Positions 36,367-44,640 of a DNA stretch of 64,000 nt are shown here, one piece after another. Origin of the DNA: Sulfobacillus thermosulfidooxidans (GTDB lineage: Bacteria > Bacillota > Sulfobacillia > Sulfobacillales > Sulfobacillaceae); assembly GCF_001280565.1 (NCBI RefSeq), contig NZ_LGRO01000001.1, positions 1,302,001 through 1,366,000 of the forward strand. Direction: 5' to 3'. The notes beneath the pieces were generated by a model. The model saw nothing but the letters and a program-made list of their open reading frames with translations, searched no databases and was not told the origin of the DNA. A program made the translations under genes and the position numbers. How positions within the stretch are numbered: the stretch's first letter is position 1; each line of letters begins with the position of its first letter.

Positions 36367-37566
36367 ATGCTAATCATTGCAGACGATTTAAGTGGAGCAT
36401 TAGATACCGGTGTCATTTTTTCGGGGTTGACTCCGACAAAGGTTGTTCTTAAATTACCTAAACATCTTTTCGACGGGCCCTCCGTCCTCGCCTGGACAAC
36501 CGAATCGCGTCATCTCCCTGCTGATGAAGCCCGGCGCAATCTGCAACAGGTCCTCCCCTATCCCCTTAAGATCCGGCCTCTATACAAAAAAGTGGATGCA
36601 ACGCTCCGTGGACCCGTCGGAGCTGAAATCGAAACCTTGTTGCATCTGACGGGGATGAAAACCGCCGTGCTCTGTCCATCATTTCCCACGGTCAACAAAA
36701 TTGTAAAAGACGGACATCTTTATGTGGATGGGAAACCGTTGGAAACCACAGCACTGGGTACGGATCCGCGAAATCCGTTGCGCACCGGCGACATTCAGGC
36801 TCTCTTGCGAGAAACCACTACACTCAGGGCGGAATACGTTTCCTTAAACACATTACGCCATCACCCTGAACATGTGCATCAGAGCATCACTCGTCACTCG
36901 ACTGGGCAAATTGTTGTGGTCGATGCAGAAACCGATGACGACTTAGCACAGATTGCGAAGATTTTATCGAAACATCCGAACGTTTTACCGTGTGGTTCGT
37001 TGGCTCTTGCCCTACAATTGCGCCCCTATCTTGTTCAATCTCAGACTTTAACCGTGCCAGTAACAGCCAAGGCCGATAAGGCGCTCATAATGAGTGCCAG
37101 CTTGCATCCTGCAACTCAACAACAAATTAACTATTTTCGGACCCGTTTCCCGGACCACTTTTGGGAGATAGACAGTACCTTACTTTCACACCATACGCCG
37201 GAACTGATTAACACCGTAACACTTAGGCTTATCGATTGGTTTTCGACCTCACATTTTGCCCTGCTCTCCGTCAGTCCGGAGCCCCGCATTGATCCCAATG
37301 CCGTAACCGCATTTCTTGGACAGCTTGCTCAGCGACTTATCAATGACATGAAGGGGGTGTTTGCGCTGGCCGCAACGGGAGGAGATATGACATCTGCATT
37401 GTGCCGTGCTTTAGGAATAACCGAATTGGAGCCCGTGATGCAATGGGAACCCGGCATTGTGCAAAGCCGAATGCTTTTTCGTAAGAGCCCATGGACATTG
37501 GTGTCCAAATCCGGCAGTTATGGTTCTGCCCCATTTTTTATCGACTTTGTTCGGCGCTTGCTATAG
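36367..37566 (+). CDS. Four-carbon acid sugar kinase family (DUF1537)
   Basis: 399 residues with the OtnK/DtnK layout. The N-terminal substrate domain opens with IIADDLSGALDTGVIF and has KKVDATLRGPVGAEIE; the C-terminal nucleotide-binding domain has FALAATGGDMTSALCRALG. Known members phosphorylate D-erythronate, L-threonate or 2-oxo-tetronates at the 4-hydroxyl. The partner aldolase/decarboxylase and isomerase of the tetronate routes do not adjoin; instead it sits between the GlcDE fusion and a DapA-type aldolase. It may phosphorylate a C4 or C3 acid (glycerate is conceivable) made from this pathway. The substrate is not readable from sequence. Confidence 0.82.
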   Translation: MLIIADDLSGALDTGVIFSGLTPTKVVLKLPKHLFDGPSVLAWTTESRHLPADEARRNLQQVLPYPLKIRPLYKKVDATLRGPVGAEIETLLHLTGMKTAVLCPSFPTVNKIVKDGHLYVDGKPLETTALGTDPRNPLRTGDIQALLRETTTLRAEYVSLNTLRHHPEHVHQSITRHSTGQIVVVDAETDDDLAQIAKILSKHPNVLPCGSLALALQLRPYLVQSQTLTVPVTAKADKALIMSASLHPATQQQINYFRTRFPDHFWEIDSTLLSHHTPELINTVTLRLIDWFSTSHFALLSVSPEPRIDPNAVTAFLGQLAQRLINDMKGVFALAATGGDMTSALCRALGITELEPVMQWEPGIVQSRMLFRKSPWTLVSKSGSYGSAPFFIDFVRRLL

Positions 37567-37649
37567 CATACTGATAAGAAAACACAGCGCAAGATGTCAC
37601 AACACGCAATTATTCATCGTAAGTATCGTCATCGATAAAGGAGAGCAGC

Positions 37650-38546
37650 ATGTCAGCATATCTATTGCAAACAGCCATGATTACCCCATTAACAAGCGAT
37701 GGCCATCTCGATACTCTGGCCCTCAAACGATTAATTCAGCGCATTTTGGCAGCTCAACACATTGGTCTATCCATTTTAGGTTCGACCGGAGAAGGCGCAA
37801 GTCTTTCCCTGTCCTTAAGACGGCAAGTGCGGGAAGCCGTTTTGGAACGTGTAAACGGCCAACAACCGGTATATTCCGGTATAGTGGGAACCGTTCAAGA
37901 GGATATCGTCAAGGACTTGGATGCATGCCGCGACCTGCCATTAGCAGGGCTTTTGATTCCCCCGCCCTCTTATTATCCGATGACTGCGAGAGATCTCGAG
38001 GTCTTTTATTTGTCTTTAGCTGATCGGTCTCCCTTTCCCATCATGCTCTATAATATTCCCCCCTACACGAAAATCAGCATTCCGGTAGAGGTCGTTGCCA
38101 AATTATCCACCCATCCTCATATTATGGGTATTAAGGACAGTAGTCGTGATTTCGACTACTTCCTGAGGGTTTTGCACCGTACTCGCGATATACCCGACTT
38201 TAAAGTATTAATCGGGACGGAAACACTCGTCCTTCCCGCCTTAGCCGTGGGAGGACATGGCGCCGTAGTCGGGTCAGGCAATATTGTGCCCCAATGGATC
38301 GTGGAACTCGCGGAGCATGTGGCCCATAACCGCTGGCCAGAGGCACGCCAGTTAGAATACCAACTCATCGATTTAGCAACGGCCCTGCGCCAAACCGATG
38401 GGGTCCGAGGTTTTAAATTTGCCACTGCCGCCATTGATCACCATCTGGGTTATTTAATGGCGCCTTATCAACCGCTACCCCAAGATGCTCCCGCTGCTCT
38501 GGCCATTCGCGATGTTCTTAAGCGGTATCACCTGATTTCGGAGTGA
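37650..38546 (+). CDS. DapA-family aldolase/synthase (class I, 2-oxoacid type)
   Basis: 298 residues of the dihydrodipicolinate synthase/N-acetylneuraminate lyase family. The dinucleotide-like GSTGEG loop is at 44-49, Tyr134 lies in LYNIPPYT, and the Schiff-base Lys162 in GIKDSS. GSGNIVPQW is in the usual late position. AAAGGAGAG precedes the ATG. The family spans DapA, 2-keto-3-deoxy-gluconate aldolase and 4-hydroxy-2-oxoglutarate aldolase, all using pyruvate as one partner. The kinase and GlcDE neighbours favour a catabolic aldolase over lysine synthesis. It is closed by a perfect terminator. Confidence 0.85.
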   Translation: MSAYLLQTAMITPLTSDGHLDTLALKRLIQRILAAQHIGLSILGSTGEGASLSLSLRRQVREAVLERVNGQQPVYSGIVGTVQEDIVKDLDACRDLPLAGLLIPPPSYYPMTARDLEVFYLSLADRSPFPIMLYNIPPYTKISIPVEVVAKLSTHPHIMGIKDSSRDFDYFLRVLHRTRDIPDFKVLIGTETLVLPALAVGGHGAVVGSGNIVPQWIVELAEHVAHNRWPEARQLEYQLIDLATALRQTDGVRGFKFATAAIDHHLGYLMAPYQPLPQDAPAALAIRDVLKRYHLISE

Positions 38547-38584
38547 TCACGGAACGCGCAGAATCTAGATCATGAGCATGGAGA

Positions 38585-38613
38585 GCAAGCCCACGAGCAT
38601 CTCGTGGGCTTGC
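38585..38613. terminator. Bidirectional terminator between convergent genes
   Basis: GCAAGCCCACGAG at 38585-38597 pairs perfectly over 13 bp with CTCGTGGGCTTGC at 38601-38613, with a 3-base loop. It lies between the aldolase (plus) and the ATP-grasp gene (minus). T-runs are short on both sides. Confidence 0.8.
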
Positions 38614-38655
38614 TTATGCACTCGTAAATGCTTTGGTGAATGTTTCAGGCGAGAT

Positions 38656-39714
38656 TTATTCTTCGAATGTCCACCATTGGCGAGCGAGATTCTCAATGAG
38701 TTCGGGATACTGCCAACCGAAAACTTGGGCCGCATAAGCCACCAGACTTTGGGCTTGTTCCCGGCCCGGACGATTTCCCCCTGCCAAATCGGGGACAAAA
38801 TTCGCGTCAAAAATCCGAAACTGCCCTGTTGCATCTTGACGAAAATCCACCGTAATCACACTGCGGCTCTGTACTAAATCGGCAAGTTTCATCGCTTGGG
38901 CGGCGGCCTCGCGAACCGTCACCTCATCCGTTGGTTCAAACGGTTCGACAGTCTCTAATAGCGGCAAATCCGGTGGCAAGACGTGATCGACGTGATGGAT
39001 GCGGTGAACTGGCGGCAACGCCCAATATCGTGTCTTTTGAATCTCCGTTTCGTCAATCTGATAATCGCCTGGGGGAAATACCACGATGGTAATTTCCTCT
39101 CCGGGCAAGAAAGCTTGAATCATGACTTCATCACCCGCAATGGAACGGTCCCAATGTTCAACAATATCCATTAACTCTTCACGGTTATGAACAAGCCGCA
39201 CATTGCGTCGACCATAGCCGCGAACTGGTTTGACAATTAAAGGAAAATCCATACCATAGGGAGCTGAATAAATATCGAATTGGCTAATAATGTCTTTGGC
39301 ATCTGCGGAAGTTGCTAAAGGCATCACAATGCCACCATGTTGAATAACATTATGGGAAAAAGCTTTGCTTTCTAATGGGTCAATTAGCACGGGCATTTGC
39401 CCCGTAATCCCCATCCCTTCTTCCAGTCGCGATGATAATGGATGCTCTGTATCCATGGGCACATATGGCCATAAAATACGGGCACCTTGACTGAGCGCCT
39501 GGTTGATACCGTCATTGGTATCCGGGAAACTCCATTGATATGCGTCATGTGGATCCGGTGTAGCGGCGGGCGTAATAATGGGAACATGACGTTCTTGGAG
39601 AGCGTAAGCTATATCCGCCGTTGTTTCCCGGGCTTGTGGTGGTTGTCGCAGGATCGACTGTGTCTCTTGTTCGGCAGGATACAATACCGCAATGGGACCG
39701 AGCCATTCTTTCAT
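38656..39714 (-). CDS. ATP-grasp ligase, D-Ala-D-Ala-ligase-like
   Basis: 352 residues with an ATP-grasp core: FPLIVKPVRGYGRRNVRLV (about residues 157-175) holds the ATP-binding lysine and loop, MIQAFLPGEEITIVVFPPG the second strand pair, and VDFRQDATGQFRIFDANFVP the Mg-binding Asp/Asn end. Such enzymes couple a carboxylate to an amine through an acyl phosphate. It resembles the D-Ala-D-Ala ligase branch but lacks the complete family signatures, so the substrates are open. A GAGGAGGACAAG site precedes the ATG. It stands alone, divergent from the CoA-transferase gene. Confidence 0.75.
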   Translation of the reverse strand: MKEWLGPIAVLYPAEQETQSILRQPPQARETTADIAYALQERHVPIITPAATPDPHDAYQWSFPDTNDGINQALSQGARILWPYVPMDTEHPLSSRLEEGMGITGQMPVLIDPLESKAFSHNVIQHGGIVMPLATSADAKDIISQFDIYSAPYGMDFPLIVKPVRGYGRRNVRLVHNREELMDIVEHWDRSIAGDEVMIQAFLPGEEITIVVFPPGDYQIDETEIQKTRYWALPPVHRIHHVDHVLPPDLPLLETVEPFEPTDEVTVREAAAQAMKLADLVQSRSVITVDFRQDATGQFRIFDANFVPDLAGGNRPGREQAQSLVAYAAQVFGWQYPELIENLARQWWTFEE

Positions 39715-39987
39715 AACTTGTCCTCCTCATTGAATTCATCGTTAAAAATCCCATCTATCGTATCATTCCTCCCCTATGACTTAAAGCGACACCTTGTTAA
39801 GGTGAGTGTCCCAACAGGTACACCTCGCAATGTCACAATAGCCTAGCAAATATTCCTGTTCTGTCACAGTACAGTCATCTTTACTATAATAGGTTTCGGA
39901 AACTAAGAAGAGATTGACGGAAACTTATGATTTCACTTTGCCCTGTTCAATCTATTCTATCTAAGGTTGAATTATCAGGAGGTCATG

Positions 39988-41178
39988 ATGAAACCCTTTG
40001 AGGGACTTCGCATTATTGACTTAACGCGCATTCTCAGTGGTCCTTATTGTACTATGTACTTCGCCGATTTAGGCGCAGAGGTCATTAAAATCGAACCCCC
40101 TCAGGGCGATGATACCCGGCACTGGGGCCCCCCATTTATTGACGGCGAAAGCACCTATTTTCTCAGCATCAACCGCAATAAACGCAGCGTCGTTCTCGAT
40201 TTACGAACCGATACCGATCGCGCGCATCTATCCGAGCTCATACGCCATGCCGATATCGTCGTTGAAAATTTTCGACCCGGAACACTCGAACGCTTGGGGT
40301 TGGGTTTTCAGACCCTCAGGGAACTTAATCCCCAAATTATTCTCGCATCGATTTCCGGGTTCGGCCAAAGCGGACCATATGCTCAAGATCCAGGCTATGA
40401 CGTCATAGCCCAGGGTATGGGAGGGCTGATGGCGATCACTGGAGAAATCGGAGGGCCACCGATGAAAGCGGGGTTTTCTTTAGCCGATATTAGTGCAGGA
40501 ATGTGGGCCATTATCGGGATCCTCACCGCGTTACATCGACGAGTCACTTGCCCCGAACCTCAGTGGATTGACATCTCCTTGTTGGAATCGATGATGGCTT
40601 TTCAAACCTATCTTGCGACTAATTATTTCGCCACGGGCCAAGATCCCCGTCCCATGGGCAATGCGCATCCTAGCATTTGTCCCTATCAAACGTTTCCCGC
40701 ACAAGATGGCTATTTTAATCTCGCTGTGGGCAATGAAAAATTGTGGCAAAAGTTCTGCCAAGTTATCAATCATCCCGAATGGCAGGATGATAATAGGTTT
40801 CGTACCAATGTCGACCGGGTAGAACATCGTGAAGAACTGGTCAACGCCTTAGAGTTAATTTTTCGGGAGAGGTCCGTAAATACGTGGGTCGATCTATTTC
40901 GAGAATCTGGAATTCCCGCCGGCCCTATTTATCATCTCTCCGATTTATATCATGATCCCCACGTCACAGAGCGTCATGCGCTTTTCCCGATTGAGCATCC
41001 TGTAGTGGGCCAAATTTTGCAAGTTGCATCCCCTGTGCGATTTTTGGCCGGACCGGATTCGTCACCCAATTGCAATCCCCCGCCCTTGCTCGGAGAGCAC
41101 ACGCAAATGATTTTGGAACAATTCGGCCTGAAATCATCTTCGCCTCGGACCAGTACCAAGAATCACCTCTCAGATTAG
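39988..41178 (+). CDS. CaiB/BaiF family III CoA transferase
   Basis: About 396 residues. The opening LRIIDLTRILSGPYCTMYFA and EVIKIEPPQGDDTR are the family hallmark, as are NRNKRSVVLDLRT and ENFRPGTLERLGLG. The catalytic aspartate lies in GYDVIAQGMGGLM. These enzymes move CoA between carboxylic acids such as oxalate/formate, succinate/malate or carnitine derivatives. ATG 39988 is chosen because AGGAGG lies at 39977-39982; the TTG at 39967 is upstream of that site. There is no acyl-CoA dehydrogenase or hydratase neighbour, so the acids are unknown. Formyl-CoA:oxalate transfer would fit the glyoxylate theme but is a guess. Confidence 0.88.
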   Translation: MKPFEGLRIIDLTRILSGPYCTMYFADLGAEVIKIEPPQGDDTRHWGPPFIDGESTYFLSINRNKRSVVLDLRTDTDRAHLSELIRHADIVVENFRPGTLERLGLGFQTLRELNPQIILASISGFGQSGPYAQDPGYDVIAQGMGGLMAITGEIGGPPMKAGFSLADISAGMWAIIGILTALHRRVTCPEPQWIDISLLESMMAFQTYLATNYFATGQDPRPMGNAHPSICPYQTFPAQDGYFNLAVGNEKLWQKFCQVINHPEWQDDNRFRTNVDRVEHREELVNALELIFRERSVNTWVDLFRESGIPAGPIYHLSDLYHDPHVTERHALFPIEHPVVGQILQVASPVRFLAGPDSSPNCNPPPLLGEHTQMILEQFGLKSSSPRTSTKNHLSD

Positions 41179-41356
41179 TCATCAGATCGCGTTGGCACCA
41201 AAATTTGATTGTCCTCGGATTGCAAAACCATCATCGTAAGATTATCCACCAAATGAATCGGATGACAAAAACGCGCGATAACGTATCTAATCACGGTTAA
41301 CCTCTTTAACCCAACCACTTGCGTGGACGCTACATAAAATGTCATAGTAGTAAACA

Positions 41357-41395
41357 TATAATTTAGGACAGTAATGCAATAAAGTGCATTGTCCT
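41357..41395 (+). promoter_or_regulatory. -10 box followed by a hairpin in the purA-like leader
   Basis: A perfect TATAAT lies at 41357-41362. Directly after it, AGGACA (41365-41370) plus ATGCA (41374-41378) pair with TGCAT plus TGTCCT (41385-41395), with a 3-base bulge. The hairpin would start at or near the transcription start. It could be an operator for a regulator or a message-stabilising stem. The -35 region is poor. Confidence 0.4.
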
Positions 41396-41432
41396 CAATA
41401 TTCAGAGCGTTGAGAAGAGAGGATGCGAGCGA

Positions 41433-42713
41433 ATGACCGTGACAGCCGTTGTTGGGGCTAATTGGGGCGATGAAGGTAAAGGCAAGATTACCGATTATTT
41501 AGCACGAGATATGGATTTCGTAGTGCGTTTCCAAGGAGGAAGTAATGCAGGTCACACAATTCTGAACGAATTTGGAAAATTTGCTCTGCATATGTTGCCA
41601 TCGGGTGTGTTTTATCCGCATGTCCATAATGTTCTCGGACCAGGAGTCGCTTTGAATATTGTAGGACTGGCCAAGGAACTTCAATATCTTAAAGACCACG
41701 GACTTGTTCCCTCATTCTTCCATATCTCTGACCGGGCCCAAGTCGTTCTTCCCGTTCACATCTTGCTAGACCAAGCCGAAGAAATGCGTCTCGGCGCCAA
41801 TCAGTTTGGTTCCACTCGTTCAGGAATCGCCCCATTTTATGCGGATAAATTTCTTAAAATCGGGGTACAAGTCGCTGATCTGTTTTTTAAGGATCGATTA
41901 CGACAGCGTATTGAACGCAATTTAGCGTTAAAGAATTTCTTATTACCGACGGCTTACCAACTGCCCATTCAAGATCCGCTTGAAATCACAGAAATCGTGT
42001 CGCATTATGCCGACGTCATAGCGCCTTTCGTTTGTGATACCACGTTGCTGCTGCACGACGCGTTAAAGAACAACCAAGGAATTTTGTTAGAAGGCCAACT
42101 CGGTGCATTGCGCGATCCCGATCATGGTATCTATCCTTTCACAACATCATCATCGCCGTTGGCCGGCTTTGCGAGTGTAGGAGCTGGAATTCCGCCTTAC
42201 GCGATCAGAAGAATTATCGCCGTGACCAAAGCCTATTCGACATGTGTGGGAGCCGGGCCATTTGTGACCGAATTGATGGGCCCCGAATCCAATGCGCTAC
42301 GGGAACGAGGCGGCGACGCCGGTGAGTACGGAGCAACCACAGGACGCCCTCGCCGCGTTGGCTGGTTTGATGCCGTCGCTACACGCTATGGGTGCATGAT
42401 CCAAGGGGCTACGGAAGTCGCCCTCACAAATTTAGATGTCCTAAGTTATCGTGAAGAAATTCCCATTGCTACGGCATACACTTTAGGCGACAAGACCACG
42501 ACACAATTTCCGCCAACGGCCGAACTGTCCCAAGCACAGCCTGTGTTCGAAGTGATGCCTGGGTGGAGAACAGATATTACAAGCATTCAACACTACGAGG
42601 ATTTGCCTCCCTCCGCAAGACAATATGTAGAGAGAATTGAAACACTGATTGACACGAAAATTCGCTACATCTCCGTCGGTCCCCAGCGAAAGCAAATCGT
42701 TATAAAGCCGTAA
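41433..42713 (+). CDS. purA: Divergent adenylosuccinate synthetase (PurA family)
   Basis: 426 residues, the normal PurA length. The P-loop GANWGDEGKGKITDYLA with its catalytic aspartate, NAGHT, and TTGRPRRVGWFDAVA are present. Other signatures are changed: the usual GTTGRGIGPAY reads GSTRSGIAPFYADK and the IMP-loop EGAQGTLLDxDHG reads EGQLGALRDPDHG, so the conserved glutamine is displaced. It should join IMP and aspartate with GTP to adenylosuccinate, but this may be a paralogue with altered specificity. It has its own promoter region and no other purine genes beside it. GAGAGGA precedes the ATG. Confidence 0.82.
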   Translation: MTVTAVVGANWGDEGKGKITDYLARDMDFVVRFQGGSNAGHTILNEFGKFALHMLPSGVFYPHVHNVLGPGVALNIVGLAKELQYLKDHGLVPSFFHISDRAQVVLPVHILLDQAEEMRLGANQFGSTRSGIAPFYADKFLKIGVQVADLFFKDRLRQRIERNLALKNFLLPTAYQLPIQDPLEITEIVSHYADVIAPFVCDTTLLLHDALKNNQGILLEGQLGALRDPDHGIYPFTTSSSPLAGFASVGAGIPPYAIRRIIAVTKAYSTCVGAGPFVTELMGPESNALRERGGDAGEYGATTGRPRRVGWFDAVATRYGCMIQGATEVALTNLDVLSYREEIPIATAYTLGDKTTTQFPPTAELSQAQPVFEVMPGWRTDITSIQHYEDLPPSARQYVERIETLIDTKIRYISVGPQRKQIVIKP

Positions 42714-42777
42714 TTCGGAAATTCTCACGTTTTTCTAGACGTTTGTTCTCACTTAGGCAAAGGAAGTACGTGGTCAA

Positions 42778-42912
42778 ATGGCTTATAGGCTGTGTCAAGC
42801 AATCCGTCAGTTAATCGCTCCCGAAAAAGTCTTGATTCACGCCGCTTACATCGGAACCCTGCCTAAAAAGTGGTATCCTCACCATTCTCTCATTGGCAGA
42901 ATGATACAATAA
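42778..42912 (+). CDS. Possible 44-residue small protein
   Basis: A short frame from ATG 42778 to TAA 42912, opening with MAYRLCQAIRQLIAPEKVLI, lies 12 bases after AAGGAAG. It is basic and weakly amphipathic, with no known motif. Its end overlaps the likely -10 box (TACAAT near 42905) of the next gene, which argues against it. Low confidence. Confidence 0.25.
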   Translation: MAYRLCQAIRQLIAPEKVLIHAAYIGTLPKKWYPHHSLIGRMIQ

Positions 42913-42955
42913 GACTGTAGGTGTTGGGGAGAGATATCTCAAGGAGGGATCGTGA

Positions 42956-43216
42956 ATGAAATTCACGTTTAACGATGACACCATTTTTGATTTTGATCGG
43001 CTCGATGCAGGTATCCAGGATTTGTTACACCGCTTTATTCCCTTTGCATCCTTTTCACAAGACACGCTGGGAAAACTTGATGATTTCACATTAAGATCCA
43101 TGTTGAGACGTCTAACGGCCCGTCGGGATACCCTCAATGACGCCATTGATATGATCCAGCAAGAACTCACTAGACGCCAAAGCCCTGCAGATAGTGAACC
43201 CCCTGCTACGCTTTAA
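42956..43216 (+). CDS. Small hypothetical protein (86 residues)
   Basis: The ATG at 42956 follows AAGGAGGG by 7 bases, a strong signal. The protein is mostly helical and charged: an acidic N-terminus (FTFNDDTIFDFDRLDAGI), then LDDFTLRSMLRRLTARRDTL and a helix ending in a Pro/Ser tail. It has no Cys pairs, signal or membrane segment. I do not recognise a family. It is a single gene closed by a hairpin shared with the convergent nitronate monooxygenase gene. Confidence 0.6.
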   Translation: MKFTFNDDTIFDFDRLDAGIQDLLHRFIPFASFSQDTLGKLDDFTLRSMLRRLTARRDTLNDAIDMIQQELTRRQSPADSEPPATL

Positions 43217-43229
43217 TTGTCCAGCCAAC

Positions 43230-43260
43230 AAGCTAAACGGCCGAACCGGCTGTTTAGCTT
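43230..43260. terminator. Hairpin at the convergent gene ends
   Basis: AAGCTAAACGGCCG at 43230-43243 pairs, with one mismatch, with CGGCTGTTTAGCTT at 43247-43260. It overlaps the last codons of the minus-strand gene that ends at 43254. Confidence 0.65.
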
Positions 43261-44204
43261 GATATGACTTGGCTTCTTTCCTTCCACCATGCCTCGGCTC
43301 GTTGCATCAAGTGGACAACAACATCGTGAGCCGATTCACGTCCTTGAACAAATTGCACACTTTCCCCAGCATAAATCGGAATCGTTTCGGGATCATGAGA
43401 CTGGAGTCCCTGTGTTAATTCATTGGCCGCATCATCTGTAATGTTTTGAGATAGCCATCGACGGACAAACTTATTATTCAGTACACGCCCCGGATATCTA
43501 CCGGGCCAGGGGGCATGAAGAATTTGGTCATAGAGACGGGTGACGACGGTATCTTCGGCATGACTTGCGATGAGATAGGAGATAGCCGTGTCGACTAACA
43601 GGGATTCTTGGCACGCTGCAAACCGGGTTCCCATCCAGACTCCTTCCGCCCCCGCCATGAAAGCCGCACAAATGCCTTGAGGTGTCGCGATACCTCCAGC
43701 CGCTAAAACGGGAACGTTCATCACGGGAACAACACTTTGTAAGAGCGTAAGGGTCGACAATTCCCCGGTGTGTCCTCCGGCTTCTCGCCCCTGAACCACC
43801 ACCGCGTCAACTCCGGATTCCTCGGCTCTTTGGGCATCCTCAAGACTATTCACTTGCGTGACAACAACTGCCCCAGCTTCATGGATCCGAGCAACGTACG
43901 GCTTCACAGACCCAAAGGAAATCGAAACCAAAAAAGGTTGAAGCCGTAAAGTCTCCTCCAATATTTCTGGACGGCGTGCCAGGTCCCATTCAATAAATCC
44001 CACACCAAAATTCAATCCCGATGCGATCTTGGCCACTTCGGTTCTAAGCCAATGGTCATCCTGGCCCGGTCCTACGGCGATCATCCCCAAAGCCCCCACA
44101 GAACTTACAGCAGAGGCTAACGCTCCCCCAGATACCCCCAACATGGGAGCAGCAATGATGGGATAACGTAAATGCCATTGTTGGGTAATCTTCGTGGAAA
44201 TCAT
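43254..44204 (-). CDS. Nitronate monooxygenase/FabK-like flavoprotein
   Basis: 316 residues of the 2-nitropropane dioxygenase TIM-barrel family: PIIAAPMLGVSGGALASAVS at the start, VSISFGSV, AVVVQGREAGGHTG (FMN phosphate and catalytic histidine region, about residue 140), PVLAAGGIATPQGICAAFMA and GVWMGTRF. Such FMN enzymes oxidise alkyl nitronates; the closely related FabK reduces enoyl-ACP. No fatty-acid synthesis genes adjoin, so nitronate oxidation or a general flavoprotein role is preferred. AAAGGAGG lies before the ATG at 44204. Confidence 0.85.
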   Translation of the reverse strand: MISTKITQQWHLRYPIIAAPMLGVSGGALASAVSSVGALGMIAVGPGQDDHWLRTEVAKIASGLNFGVGFIEWDLARRPEILEETLRLQPFLVSISFGSVKPYVARIHEAGAVVVTQVNSLEDAQRAEESGVDAVVVQGREAGGHTGELSTLTLLQSVVPVMNVPVLAAGGIATPQGICAAFMAGAEGVWMGTRFAACQESLLVDTAISYLIASHAEDTVVTRLYDQILHAPWPGRYPGRVLNNKFVRRWLSQNITDDAANELTQGLQSHDPETIPIYAGESVQFVQGRESAHDVVVHLMQRAEAWWKERSQVISS

Positions 44205-44238
44205 ATGACCAGCCTCCTTTCCCTACTCGATGACATTT

Positions 44239-44478
44239 CTATCGGAATAGATTATGGGAATCGTCATCGTTCGTGGTATTCTTTGACATAAGACTAGCAC
44301 TAAGAGAAGGTAAAATACCACTTTCATTCGGTTTTGCCAAAGGAATACGGTGAGCTGATTGGCGAAGCATATCTTTGAAATGGTTGATCAATGCTGCGAT
44401 ATGTTGAATAACTGTCCATATCGTAGGTGCGTTCGCTACCCAGTCAATCAATCCACGTCCCGATAAATAGGGGGCCAA
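44239..44478 (-). CDS. Possible small hypothetical protein (79 residues)
   Basis: The frame opens with TTG 44478 and has an amphipathic-helix look (IDWVANAPTIWTVIQHIAAL). It ends 34 bases before the nitronate monooxygenase start on the same strand, so it could be the first gene of that transcript. However, no ribosome site is visible and an in-frame stop lies just upstream. Real gene or chance frame cannot be decided. Confidence 0.3.
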   Translation of the reverse strand: MAPYLSGRGLIDWVANAPTIWTVIQHIAALINHFKDMLRQSAHRIPLAKPNESGILPSLSASLMSKNTTNDDDSHNLFR

Positions 44479-44640
44479 GATCTTTTCGCAAAGGGTCCGA
44501 GGGCATTATCCTGATCCCCTATAATGTGAAAAATGAAGGACATCACATAACACGGCTCTATCCGACGTCGACCATCAATATACCAAGGACATATGATACG
44601 CATAGAGAAAAACCAAGCGGATAAAGAAAGGAATAAAGAG

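Noticed and set aside
41433-42713. PurZ-type enzyme of phage diaminopurine DNA synthesis
   Set aside because: PurZ proteins lose the catalytic aspartate of GDEGKGK; here it is present, and no phage genes are nearby.
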